Assembly: GCA_031271125.1 (NCBI GenBank) | Contig: JAISWH010000170.1 | Span: forward strand, 1-38,085 | Length of the DNA: 38,085 nucleotides | From: Dysgonamonadaceae bacterium | GTDB taxonomy: Bacteria; Bacteroidota; Bacteroidia; Bacteroidales; Azobacteroidaceae | Direction of reading: 5' to 3' | Part shown: positions 8,786-17,755 of the stretch, piece after piece | Position numbering within the stretch: position 1 is the first letter of the stretch | Layout: each line of letters opens with the position of its first letter | The notes under the pieces: generated by a model | Seen by the model: only the letters and a program-made list of their open reading frames with translations | Told to the model about the DNA's origin: nothing | Databases searched by the model: none | Program-made: the position numbers and the translations under genes

Positions 8786-11221
8786 TCAAATTATGCGATA
8801 CCTGTTTTTACTATTAAGAACCCGTAAACCTTTGAGACTGAAAGAAAACTCCCATTCATCGGGCGTTTTTTCTATTTTCAGCAATATCCGGTTTTTACCG
8901 GGTATCAGTTTCAAGGGACATTGAAATTCATCAACAAGTAAATGGGTGTTATTTCGCTCCTGAAATACAAGCGATCCGTTGAGGAATACCGTAATACCCT
9001 TGCTCGTTCCGATGTTAGCGACGACCGTCTGTTCGCCGGATGATTCCAAAGTGCAAAACGCATAAGCGATAGCCTTTTTTCCGGTATCCAAAACAGTATT
9101 CAATGAAACTTTGTCCGACAAGGGGGAAGCATATTTTATCCATTTGATGTTTTTCCCTTTGTGATCGAAAGAAAAACCGGGAAAAGGCGAAGCTGTCCGC
9201 TCACCGCCCATGCCTTGCAAAAAATCGAAACCGGCGTCTTGTGTATTCTCTAACGGAAAGGCCGGCGAAATCAACCAATACGTGAAATATACTTCATTCA
9301 TCGGGCGAATGTCGAGCCGGATATCCGCAGGGGCAGCCAAAGGAAAACCTTGCTCAAAATAACGGAAGGATTTTTCAAATGAACGAATCACATCGTCATA
9401 TTCATTCAAAACTTTCTCAAAAGGATCCATCGCATAATCGTGCCAATAGTCGCGATTCTCCCGTTTCCAGATTGTGTCGAAAGCATTTTTTAATTCGCTG
9501 AATTTCAACCTGCAATAGCGTATATTTTCCTCCGCATTTGCCAATAAGTTACGAGCTTCATCTTTGTTTTCAAATTGAATGCAACAGGATCCGGCGTAAA
9601 GCGCGGCGGCCTCAGCCATCTTTAATTTGGCCTGAGACAAGTATTTATATTCATCCGAAACAATCCGGAAAGCTTCGTATTCACGTTGGTAAGGCCCGGC
9701 TGATTTCCGGTTAAGGATAGAATCAACTTCCAGACAGGTTTCATACAATGTTTCCCAATCCGACAAACCGTAACGGACAAACTTCCCTCTTTCGGGGATG
9801 ATTGTTTTCCAAAAGATTAATTCATTCATATTGTCGATAGCCGGTATTTCTCCCATCTCCGTTAATTTATGAATGGCTGCAAAAAGCGCTTCGCCTTCGC
9901 CGCCATAGATACCGGCCGATAAGCGGACGTCAAAGTCTTCAACAGGTTCAGTATTGGGATTCCAGGACTGTTCCGCACCATAGGCCACTCCGTACCAGTC
10001 GCGGTCGAAAGTATGCAGCCCGCCATCATCCCAAACGGTATTCAACACGCCCATAGCGCCTTTTTCCACACCTTCGCGCACGAAATTGCGGATATTCGCC
10101 AAGGCTTGGTCATAGTTCGGAAACAAGCGGAGCGAGTTAAGCACCCCCGGACATACCATAAAATCAAACCCTTTTCCGGCAAAAGGCTCAATCCATTTCG
10201 CAAAAGAAGGTTGATCGCCATATTCCCAGGTCATCATCACCGCATCAGACGGCAAAAGCGACAGTGTTTCAGGATGTTGCAATGCGATATCTCCCCACAT
10301 CATCATCCGCTTCCGGTTGTTGCGAAGAAGACCGGCCAACGTGTTCATATAACCGGCATACAAACGGGCTATACCTATACTGTCCGCCAGGGATTTGGAA
10401 GGTCCCCGTCCCAAATCAAAAGTTTCGTCACAATTTACATGAAAAAAATCCGAAGCAAAGGCCGGACACATTTCATCGTATATATCTTTCAGAAACAGAA
10501 CGGTTTCCGGATTCACGGGCGAGTACATACCGTTGCTTTCCGCCAGATGACGATATTTCGGATTAAGCAATACCTTTTCGGCATGTCCGAGCGATTGGAA
10601 GTTCGGCACCAATTCGATGTAATGCGCTTCGGCATAATCTCCTATCTCTTTCCATTCTTCGATAGTAATACCACCATGCGGCGGTGCAAATCCGGGATGT
10701 TTTTGTGTCTGTACAATGTGTTCCGTATAATAACACAGCATATTTAATTTCAATTCCGCCATTCGCCTGATTTGGTATTTCATATATTCTTTGGAAGGAA
10801 CAGGTCCGCGGCTGATATCATCCATGACGCCCCGGTACTTACAGGCAGGTCTGTCAATAATATGCAAACCCGGCAAACGATTATTTCGTGAAGCGCGAAT
10901 CAGTTGAATCAGTGATTGTTTCCCGTAGAAAAGACCTCGTTCGGTATGTGCGGACAGCACGATTTTAACTTTGCTAATCAGCAATTCATATCCTTCCTCC
11001 CCAAAATCCTGCTTTCGGTTCCTGTCTACAATATTTATATGGAAAGATGGTATTCCGGGTAATTTTTCTTCCATCAATTTCTTTTCATAGTCAATATTTT
11101 TCGACAAAACAAAAACGTCTCCCGTGTGCTTTACGTGATAAGGCAACGGAACAATATCCACAGCCCACAAATTGCAGTAGATTATGCTCAAAAGTAAGAA
11201 ATAAGCGAATCGTTTTTTCAT
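8786..11221 (-). CDS. GH20 beta-N-acetylhexosaminidase, secreted, with C-terminal accessory domain
   Basis: GH20 enzymes release terminal GlcNAc or GalNAc by substrate-assisted catalysis. I take the ATG at 11221 (MKKRFAYFLLLSIIYCNLWA), which opens a signal peptide 7 bp after the upstream stop; the track start at 11269 would add 16 residues and overlap the previous gene. The 811-residue protein has an N-terminal GH20b-like alpha/beta domain (about 20-125), then the TIM barrel with FHVNCDETFDLG, whose Asp-Glu pair (about D265/E266) is the catalytic pair. Barrel motifs YRGVMDDISRGP and MTWEYGD are also visible. The C-terminal about 180 residues form an all-beta domain with VFLNGSLVF, similar to part of the beta-helix/GH105 protein encoded just upstream. 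It is the last gene of the seven-gene operon and probably trims hexosamine ends from imported oligosaccharides. Confidence 0.88.
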   Translation of the reverse strand: MKKRFAYFLLLSIIYCNLWAVDIVPLPYHVKHTGDVFVLSKNIDYEKKLMEEKLPGIPSFHINIVDRNRKQDFGEEGYELLISKVKIVLSAHTERGLFYGKQSLIQLIRASRNNRLPGLHIIDRPACKYRGVMDDISRGPVPSKEYMKYQIRRMAELKLNMLCYYTEHIVQTQKHPGFAPPHGGITIEEWKEIGDYAEAHYIELVPNFQSLGHAEKVLLNPKYRHLAESNGMYSPVNPETVLFLKDIYDEMCPAFASDFFHVNCDETFDLGRGPSKSLADSIGIARLYAGYMNTLAGLLRNNRKRMMMWGDIALQHPETLSLLPSDAVMMTWEYGDQPSFAKWIEPFAGKGFDFMVCPGVLNSLRLFPNYDQALANIRNFVREGVEKGAMGVLNTVWDDGGLHTFDRDWYGVAYGAEQSWNPNTEPVEDFDVRLSAGIYGGEGEALFAAIHKLTEMGEIPAIDNMNELIFWKTIIPERGKFVRYGLSDWETLYETCLEVDSILNRKSAGPYQREYEAFRIVSDEYKYLSQAKLKMAEAAALYAGSCCIQFENKDEARNLLANAEENIRYCRLKFSELKNAFDTIWKRENRDYWHDYAMDPFEKVLNEYDDVIRSFEKSFRYFEQGFPLAAPADIRLDIRPMNEVYFTYWLISPAFPLENTQDAGFDFLQGMGGERTASPFPGFSFDHKGKNIKWIKYASPLSDKVSLNTVLDTGKKAIAYAFCTLESSGEQTVVANIGTSKGITVFLNGSLVFQERNNTHLLVDEFQCPLKLIPGKNRILLKIEKTPDEWEFSFSLKGLRVLNSKNRYRII

Positions 11222-11228
11222 CTGTGCA

Positions 11229-14200
11229 TCATTTATTTTCAATCGGGGATAAATACATTTCAGCGGCAAGGGTCAAGACTGCACCCAACCCTCGCGGATC
11301 GTTTTCCGATGTTTTCTGATTCAAATAATAACCGGCATCCGGCGATAATTCCGTACTTCGGCAAATACCGCTCACATTTCCTTTTTCGTCGATCTGCCGG
11401 CATATAACATTCCAAGCGCGGTTGAGTCGCAAAGAATAATCTTTTGATAACCAACCCATCCGGATAGCCCGCGCCAAACCAATAGCAAACATGGCTGTTC
11501 CGGATGTTTCCAAAAAGGAAGCGGGATGATCCAATATTTGACGCCACCTGCCGTCTTCCGATTGGTAAACCGAAATGGCTTTCAGCCGCCGGATAAAAAT
11601 TTCTTTTACTTTTTCGTAATCTGTGTGTGTGGAAGGTATTTGCAAAAGCGCTTCCGACATTGCCCAAATAATCCATCCGTTGGCGCGCGACCAGGCGACC
11701 GGGGCTAAAGTCTGTGTGTCGTCAAACCAACCGTGTTTATATATATTCGTTTGCGGATCGGCCAGATGTTTGTCAAAAAGAAGAATCTGCCGGATGGCTT
11801 CGTCATATAGTTTAGCGTCGTGATTGAGCGTAGCCATCCGCACCAGAAACGGAACAGACATGAACAAATCGTCGGCCCATACGGTATGCTCGACCGGTTC
11901 GGGACGGCAAAGCGTTCCATCGGTCAAACGAGACTGTTTATGAAGCACATAATCCAACGTACGGTTCAAAATATCCGACGATAAACTGTCCGGCCGGTTC
12001 ATCAGAGCCATTTCCGCAAAAGGGAGTATGGCGCCGCCCGTATCGTCCAGCATCGTCGCCCGGAACAACCGGAAATAAGCGCCCCGCATGATCCTTTTCG
12101 AAAAATATTGTTCCTTGAAAAAGTCGTAGTTATCAATCACCGATTGGTTGTACATTTCGACAAAACGTTTGTACCGGTAGTCGCCATACGCATGATACAA
12201 ATTGAGGATGCCAAGTAGCGTATTCGAATTGGCATAATGCCAATCGGCATTGAATCCTTTCTTATTTGTTTGGAAATGCGGGACGACAAATGCTTGCCGA
12301 ATCATCGGTTTCCACTCGCGAATTGCAACCTCCGTATCATATAATCTGTCGGGCTTCAGTACGCAACAGGAAAAAGTAACACCTTTCATTCCTTCCGTAC
12401 CTTCCACCAACAATTCATTTTCACCTTTCCGTAACTCAATATTTTGCTCATTGGCAAACCGAAACCTGTTATAAGCATATTCCCGGAAATCTTCCTTCCC
12501 GGACATCCCTGAATAAATAAGTTTTTTATTCAAAAAAACCCGGATATTCCCTTTGAAAGAAAAGCCTAACAGGGCTGATTTTTCATTTTCCGAATAGATA
12601 ATAATACTACCGGACAAAGAGTCAATATCCAAATGGGCAACATTTGCATTGAATGTAACTTCTTGAGGCTCAAAATCAAATGTAGTAGTAGCCATTAAAT
12701 GATCCGCTATTTTCCGGCTTATTTCCCGGATTTGTTCTGCTTTGGAAACGGGAGCCGAAGGAAGCGCCGAAGCCCAGAAAGTCATTTCTTCCCCGTTGGT
12801 TCCTTTCGGTTTTTGGCGAGTGGCGAGTGAAATATTTTCGAGCGGCATCGTTTGAGCAGCTTCTAAAACCAACAAATATCCGTCTTCCTGCAAAGTATGG
12901 CGGTGAAAAGAGATGGAATTTCCCATGCTATTCAAACAGAAATTTTCAGCTTGTATGCTTGCAGGGGCTAACGGATAAGAAAACCATAGTTTTAAACGCT
13001 TATTCTCTATCTTATACCGTACAATACGCGGTTTTTCCTTATCCGGCATTTCTATTCCCGGATCTTCGTAACGAAAAGGCGGACCTTCCACCAAACAACC
13101 ATCATCGTAAGCTCCGATATCCAATTTTTCACCGGTGAAACCAATGGGTATATTTTCGGGAATGATACCCTTGTTCCGGCAAGGCGATCCCTCTTTCAAT
13201 AAAAAATTTCCATGCTTTCCATCAAGAAACATAGGATCCGAAGCAATTTCAGGATACTTGGCCTGTTGAACAATCCGGCCCGGAAACGGGATATTTGCGC
13301 AGTCATTTTCAAACCTGTTGTCAAGCCCCGAATAATAAATGCCTACCGTATCTGCATTGGAAATAAAATACGCATTGTTGAAATGATAGATATGATCATT
13401 ATGCCAATGATTTTCCTGTTTGCGGCCTAAAATATCGGAATCTACCTGCCAACTGTTATTGAAAATATACAAGGGTTTCGTCATTCGCCTTTCTTTACCC
13501 ATGAACTTAAAAACAGTCCATCCGTCCCGGCAATCAGGCAGTTTAACACCGGTATTCCCATAAAACCATAACGGTCCCCCTCCTACTTCCGTTACGGAAA
13601 TGAAAGCATGACTATTTATCATTTTATTGTGGTAAAAATGAAGATTTTTGCAATAAACCTCCGGTTCAAAAGCATTATCGGCGCTATTTTCAATTACATT
13701 CCGATAAATTTCGCCATTGGTGCAAGCCAGGGTATCCAATCCGGTTGTTTCATCCATGACCGAAAGCCGGATTCCGTTATAGACATTTTTTATATAATTA
13801 TCCCGAATAACAAAAGAGCCGCCGATTTGTTTCCCCTGAAACAAACTTCCGTTGTAATACCGGTATTGGCCATGATGCAATTCCGCCCAGGAATATTCTT
13901 TTTCTTTTTTCCATACATGCTCGCCTTGCTCCCAATAGCACTGCTCAATAAGAAAATGATGACTGTTTCTGCCTTCGGCAAAAAAAGCCCGCCTTCCACC
14001 TGTTATATGGGAGTGAGTCAAGGAAATATAACCGGAATTTTTCACGCGGATCACATCCAGCCAACAATTCCGGAAAGAAAACTGTGAAACCGTAATCCAC
14101 GAACAGTTATCGAAATAAAAGCCGTATTTATCCATCTCTGTTCCTGGTTTTTCCGCTCCACCGTCCAGAATCGTATTGCCGCGGTCTTCCCCCATGATAA

Positions 14201-14429
14201 CAACCGGATTATCGGGCAATCCGTGTTTATCCCGCATCAGTAGATTCATCCGGTAATGCCCTTTCCTGAAAAAAACAGTATCGCCGGCCTGCGCCTCTTT
14301 CAAATAACGATTAACCGTTTTTTCCGGCATTTTGTCCGTCACAAAAACACATTTGGCACAGATCGATTGAACAGACAGCATAAAAAACAGCAATGTCAAT
14401 CCGAATCTTATTTTTTGCATAGCTCTCAT
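11229..14429 (-). CDS. Fusion of right-handed beta-helix (lyase-like) and GH105 unsaturated uronyl hydrolase
   Basis: This is a 1066-residue secreted protein with three parts. After the signal peptide (MQKIRFGLTLLFFMLSVQSICA) comes a right-handed parallel beta-helix (about 27-440): it begins like PL6/chondroitinase-B proteins (AGDTVFFRKGHYR), carries repeated IRVKN/IRDNYIKN/IYRNVIENS rungs, and ends with SPCRNKG and LDIGAYDDG. A beta-rich linker (about 450-690) includes RVFLNKKLIYSG. The C-terminal (alpha/alpha)6 domain (about 690-1060) has the GH105/GH88 signatures HTVWADDLFMSVPFL (acid near 853), WSRANGW, and LETSGTAMF. GH105 enzymes remove the 4,5-unsaturated uronic acid that lyases create, so a lyase-like helix joined to the next enzyme in the pathway makes sense. 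The helix family is not certain. The ATG at 14420 is an equally good start. Confidence 0.83.
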   Translation of the reverse strand: MRAMQKIRFGLTLLFFMLSVQSICAKCVFVTDKMPEKTVNRYLKEAQAGDTVFFRKGHYRMNLLMRDKHGLPDNPVVIMGEDRGNTILDGGAEKPGTEMDKYGFYFDNCSWITVSQFSFRNCWLDVIRVKNSGYISLTHSHITGGRRAFFAEGRNSHHFLIEQCYWEQGEHVWKKEKEYSWAELHHGQYRYYNGSLFQGKQIGGSFVIRDNYIKNVYNGIRLSVMDETTGLDTLACTNGEIYRNVIENSADNAFEPEVYCKNLHFYHNKMINSHAFISVTEVGGGPLWFYGNTGVKLPDCRDGWTVFKFMGKERRMTKPLYIFNNSWQVDSDILGRKQENHWHNDHIYHFNNAYFISNADTVGIYYSGLDNRFENDCANIPFPGRIVQQAKYPEIASDPMFLDGKHGNFLLKEGSPCRNKGIIPENIPIGFTGEKLDIGAYDDGCLVEGPPFRYEDPGIEMPDKEKPRIVRYKIENKRLKLWFSYPLAPASIQAENFCLNSMGNSISFHRHTLQEDGYLLVLEAAQTMPLENISLATRQKPKGTNGEEMTFWASALPSAPVSKAEQIREISRKIADHLMATTTFDFEPQEVTFNANVAHLDIDSLSGSIIIYSENEKSALLGFSFKGNIRVFLNKKLIYSGMSGKEDFREYAYNRFRFANEQNIELRKGENELLVEGTEGMKGVTFSCCVLKPDRLYDTEVAIREWKPMIRQAFVVPHFQTNKKGFNADWHYANSNTLLGILNLYHAYGDYRYKRFVEMYNQSVIDNYDFFKEQYFSKRIMRGAYFRLFRATMLDDTGGAILPFAEMALMNRPDSLSSDILNRTLDYVLHKQSRLTDGTLCRPEPVEHTVWADDLFMSVPFLVRMATLNHDAKLYDEAIRQILLFDKHLADPQTNIYKHGWFDDTQTLAPVAWSRANGWIIWAMSEALLQIPSTHTDYEKVKEIFIRRLKAISVYQSEDGRWRQILDHPASFLETSGTAMFAIGLARAIRMGWLSKDYSLRLNRAWNVICRQIDEKGNVSGICRSTELSPDAGYYLNQKTSENDPRGLGAVLTLAAEMYLSPIENK

Positions 14430-14440
14430 TTCTTTATCAA

Positions 14441-16309
14441 TTACAGGATTTTAATAATCAACCGGACAGTTTGCCTGATATCGGAAGTATCGTTCCTGAT
14501 ATTCAGCCCGACAGGATAAGCCTGTAAAGCCGGGTACGGGAAACGATATTCGGAAGCATCCTTTCCAAGTTCCAATTCCACTTTACCGGAAACAACATGT
14601 ATTTCGATCTGTTTATTCCGGGCGCGAATGGAAACGGTTCTTTCATCTGTTTGGATAAAAGACATTCCGGGATAATAAATGATTGGTTCTACAATCCTAA
14701 CCCGATCGTTTGCATCGTGATAAAACAACTCTATTTCCTTGCATAAAGCACTGTCTGTAAATTCATAACTTATGCGATAAGCGATGCCCCCTTCCTGTTG
14801 TTTGCTGTTTTTTAATTCGCCGAAGCAGTTGACGGTATAAATCCCGGATACGTCGCTGTATGTCAGATGAGCGTCGAACTCGTACAAATTTGTAAAATAA
14901 CCCGATGGGTTTGTAAATTCTATTCGCGGCGTCAAAGGTTTTGTATCAGGCATTTCCGGGAAACTCATCGGCTCCCATCTTTTATAAATGGTTTGCGAAG
15001 AAGCCTGAAAATAACCGTGATCTTTAAGCCACAGGTTACAGATTGAACCGCCGGTCGGCCGGTGCATGTATTTACTTTTTTCACCGGCGGGATCTTTATA
15101 GGTATATGCGGAAATCGTCGAACACCATTCGGCTGTCCGGAGCGTTACCACATTTAATGTAGGAAAATAGCGAATCCCCTTTTGCTCCGAAGGAAGAGGC
15201 GCTGATATTCCTTCATCAGCCCGCATAAACGCAATAGCCATCGCTATATTCTTCGCTTTGGCAAAAGTCGGGTATATGCAAGGCGGACTCTCAAAAATAT
15301 CAAAATATAAGGGGCCGAATCCTACAATTCCATCACGCATACAGGTACGCAAATATTGGATATTTTTAATAGCCGCCCTCCGGTATTGATCGTTTTTATC
15401 CATAAACAAGCTGAATAACAGGATACTCCCATCAGAGGTACCGCTACCGAAACAAGTCCATTTGTTGGATCGTATTCCCCAGGAAGCATCCAAAGAACCG
15501 TCGGGATAGACAAAAGGCAAATGCTTTTCCAAGGATTTTTCCACACATTCATATACCTCTTTATCATTGGCAAGAAGCGCATACAGGGTTAATCCCCATA
15601 ACGACATTTCCATATTGTAACCCAAATCTACTCCGTACTTCACGCCAAAGACACGGCCTCCTTCACCCGTTAAAAAATAATCGGGGTCCATCTTGGCAAT
15701 TACCCGGTGCGCAAGTTCCCGCGCTTTCACCCGGTAAGATTCCTTGCTTATCAACCGGTCTACAAACAAAAGTGTAGTCGTAGTCGTTGCACAATAATTG
15801 ATACTTGCAAATTGCGGAGACATGACACGTTCGAGATAATCGCCGGCCTTTTCAATCGCCCGCAACCATTTATCGGATTCTCTTTTTGTCAAATGAGGCC
15901 GCAATATCGGATAAGCCAATGCCATCATTAGGGCCTGATCGGTCGTCGTTCCCGTCCATTCTTCCGGCGTTTCGGGCCAGGCGCCGGAATCCTGTTGTTG
16001 CTTAATCAACCAGTTCCCAACATCAATCGCTGCCCGCAAATACACTTTATTTCCCGTATGCTGAAATTCAAATGCAAACGGATAAACCGCTTCAGCCGCC
16101 CGGGTGTGATAAAGCCGGCAATGCGGACATCCAACCGCTCCGTAATCCCCCGATTGCTTATCCGTTTGAATCTGTCGCAAAAGCGCCGCATTTAAATCAG
16201 ATAACATTTCCCAGGCATGTACACTCAGTTTATCAATCATTTGTGTACATGCAGGGAAAGTCGAAAGAAAAAACATACTTACTATACAAAAGAAAGTCTT
16301 CAAGTACAT
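14441..16309 (-). CDS. Secreted alpha/alpha-toroid plus beta-sandwich protein, putative polysaccharide lyase or hydrolase (unassigned)
   Basis: I do not recognise a named family with confidence. The 622-residue protein starts with a signal peptide (MYLKTFFCIVSMFFLSTFPAC); the cysteine could be lipidated, though the box is not classic. Residues about 25-360 consist of helical hairpins with repeated Trp/Tyr-rich turns (YHTRAAEAVYPFAFEF, LGYNMEMSLWGLTLYALL, YPDGSLDASWGIRSNKWT), as in (alpha/alpha)-toroid lyases and glycosidases. Residues about 390-620 are beta-rich, as in the C-terminal sandwich of heparinase- and hyaluronate-lyase-like enzymes. It lies between the hexuronate transporter gene (3 bp away) and the beta-helix/GH105 gene (11 bp away), so a depolymerising role, perhaps lyase, is likely. 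Alternatives are an epimerase-like or GH88-like hydrolase. Confidence 0.6.
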   Translation of the reverse strand: MYLKTFFCIVSMFFLSTFPACTQMIDKLSVHAWEMLSDLNAALLRQIQTDKQSGDYGAVGCPHCRLYHTRAAEAVYPFAFEFQHTGNKVYLRAAIDVGNWLIKQQQDSGAWPETPEEWTGTTTDQALMMALAYPILRPHLTKRESDKWLRAIEKAGDYLERVMSPQFASINYCATTTTTLLFVDRLISKESYRVKARELAHRVIAKMDPDYFLTGEGGRVFGVKYGVDLGYNMEMSLWGLTLYALLANDKEVYECVEKSLEKHLPFVYPDGSLDASWGIRSNKWTCFGSGTSDGSILLFSLFMDKNDQYRRAAIKNIQYLRTCMRDGIVGFGPLYFDIFESPPCIYPTFAKAKNIAMAIAFMRADEGISAPLPSEQKGIRYFPTLNVVTLRTAEWCSTISAYTYKDPAGEKSKYMHRPTGGSICNLWLKDHGYFQASSQTIYKRWEPMSFPEMPDTKPLTPRIEFTNPSGYFTNLYEFDAHLTYSDVSGIYTVNCFGELKNSKQQEGGIAYRISYEFTDSALCKEIELFYHDANDRVRIVEPIIYYPGMSFIQTDERTVSIRARNKQIEIHVVSGKVELELGKDASEYRFPYPALQAYPVGLNIRNDTSDIRQTVRLIIKIL

Positions 16310-16312
16310 AAT

Positions 16313-17740
16313 TTACAAATCCGTAATAGGAGCATACCGGGGAACCAGGGCTTTCATTACCACCCATCCGAGAAGATGCGATACCGCACAAATCGAAAAG
16401 ATAATAAAATAACCGGCTTCCACTCCTTTGAAACCCATGAACAACATTTGTGTCTGTTCGGCATAATCAAACAAAACGCCCGATGATTTATTAATAATAA
16501 ATGCACCGATTCCACCACTCATACCGCCTATGCCGATAATTGTCGCTATCGCTTTTTGCGGAAACATATCTCCTACGGTAGAAAAAATATTCGCCGACCA
16601 AGCCTGATGTCCCACAATGGCAATGCCGATGGATACGATGGGCAACCAATAAGAAATATGTCCCAAAGGTTGAGCCAGCAATGCAACCAACAGGAAAAAG
16701 GCAAAGATAAGCATTGTCTTCATTCGCCCGTCGTACGGATTCATTCCTTTTTTATCGACAAAGTAAGAAGGTAGCCAACCGCCGATAATCGAAAATAAAG
16801 ATATGAAATAGAGCACAAAAATGGCTAATTGTCCCTTGGGATCGGACGATTTAATGCCATATACCGAACTCAGATAGGCTGGCGTCCAAAACAAGAAAAA
16901 GAACCACACGCCATCCGTCAGGAATTTTCCCAAAGCAAAAGCCCAAGTCTGCCGGTAGCAAAAACAACGCCGGAAAGAAGTCTTTTCCTTTATCGCTTTA
17001 ATTTCCGGTTTATCCGAATCCTGTTGTATATATGCCAATTCATTTGGATTGACTTTCGGATTCGATTCCGGTTTCTTATAGACAAACAACCAGATTCCCA
17101 TCCAAATAAATCCGAGTGCGCCGATAACAAAAAAAGCCATTTCCCACCCCCAAACCTTTGCAATCAGGGGAATGGAAAGAGGGGCTAACAACGCGCCGAT
17201 AATGGAACCGGTATCGAAAAGGCTTGTCGCCAGCGCACGGTCTTTTTTGGGAAAATATTCTGCCGTCGCTTTAATGGCAGCCGGATAATTTCCCGATTCT
17301 CCCAGCGCGAGAATAATACGTGCAAAAATGAACAAAACGACGCTGACATTCGTAACAAGTGCAACATTTTTAGCCAAACCGATGGCTTCCCGTGCGCCGG
17401 CAAATCCGACAAACCACTCATGAGTAACAATGCCGGAGGTCGCAATGCCGCAAAATCCGTGTAAACAAGCTCCAACCGACCACACGCCTATTGCGCAAAG
17501 AAAACCTTTTTTCGTATCCAGTTTATCGACAAGGCGTCCTGCAAACAACATACATACGGCATACACAATAGAGAAAATCGCTGTAATATTGCCATAATGA
17601 TTATTGCTCCAATGAAATTCGGGCGCTATGAAATCTTTCCACGTCAGGGAAAGCACTTGTTTATCCAAGTAATTTATCATAGTTGCGAAAAACAACATAC
17701 AACAGACGCCCCATCTGAAATTTGTTTTCTTGTTATTCAT
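16313..17740 (-). CDS. MFS transporter, hexuronate:cation symporter (ExuT) type
   Basis: This is an inner-membrane carrier of the anion:cation symporter branch of the major facilitator superfamily, whose members import hexuronates and other sugar acids. The 475 residues begin with the family-typical first helix RWGVCCMLFFATMINYLDKQVLSL and show about twelve hydrophobic segments. The loop between helices 2 and 3 contains GRLVDKLDTKKG (MFS signature), and ALGESGNYPAAIKATAEYFPKKDRALATSLFDTG is the strongly conserved ExuT-type segment in the first half. The gene is 15 bp downstream of the TonB-dependent receptor gene and 3 bp upstream of the toroid protein. This supports uronic acid (or an unsaturated uronate product) as one component of the substrate. 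The exact substrate is not readable. Confidence 0.87.
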   Translation of the reverse strand: MNNKKTNFRWGVCCMLFFATMINYLDKQVLSLTWKDFIAPEFHWSNNHYGNITAIFSIVYAVCMLFAGRLVDKLDTKKGFLCAIGVWSVGACLHGFCGIATSGIVTHEWFVGFAGAREAIGLAKNVALVTNVSVVLFIFARIILALGESGNYPAAIKATAEYFPKKDRALATSLFDTGSIIGALLAPLSIPLIAKVWGWEMAFFVIGALGFIWMGIWLFVYKKPESNPKVNPNELAYIQQDSDKPEIKAIKEKTSFRRCFCYRQTWAFALGKFLTDGVWFFFLFWTPAYLSSVYGIKSSDPKGQLAIFVLYFISLFSIIGGWLPSYFVDKKGMNPYDGRMKTMLIFAFFLLVALLAQPLGHISYWLPIVSIGIAIVGHQAWSANIFSTVGDMFPQKAIATIIGIGGMSGGIGAFIINKSSGVLFDYAEQTQMLFMGFKGVEAGYFIIFSICAVSHLLGWVVMKALVPRYAPITDL

Positions 17741-17755
17741 TCGATCGAACTTGTA

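Noticed and set aside
10013-10747. 244-residue ORF on the plus strand opposite the GH20 gene
   Set aside because: It lies entirely within the strongly supported GH20 frame and its translation has no domain-like pattern; it is a shadow ORF.
13608-14087. 159-residue plus-strand ORF opposite the beta-helix region
   Set aside because: Shadow of the beta-helix coding sequence with no independent start context or motif.
11229-14429. Firm assignment of the beta-helix to PL6 chondroitinase B
   Set aside because: Only the start resembles PL6; catalytic residues could not be located and the end looks like generic beta-helix proteins.
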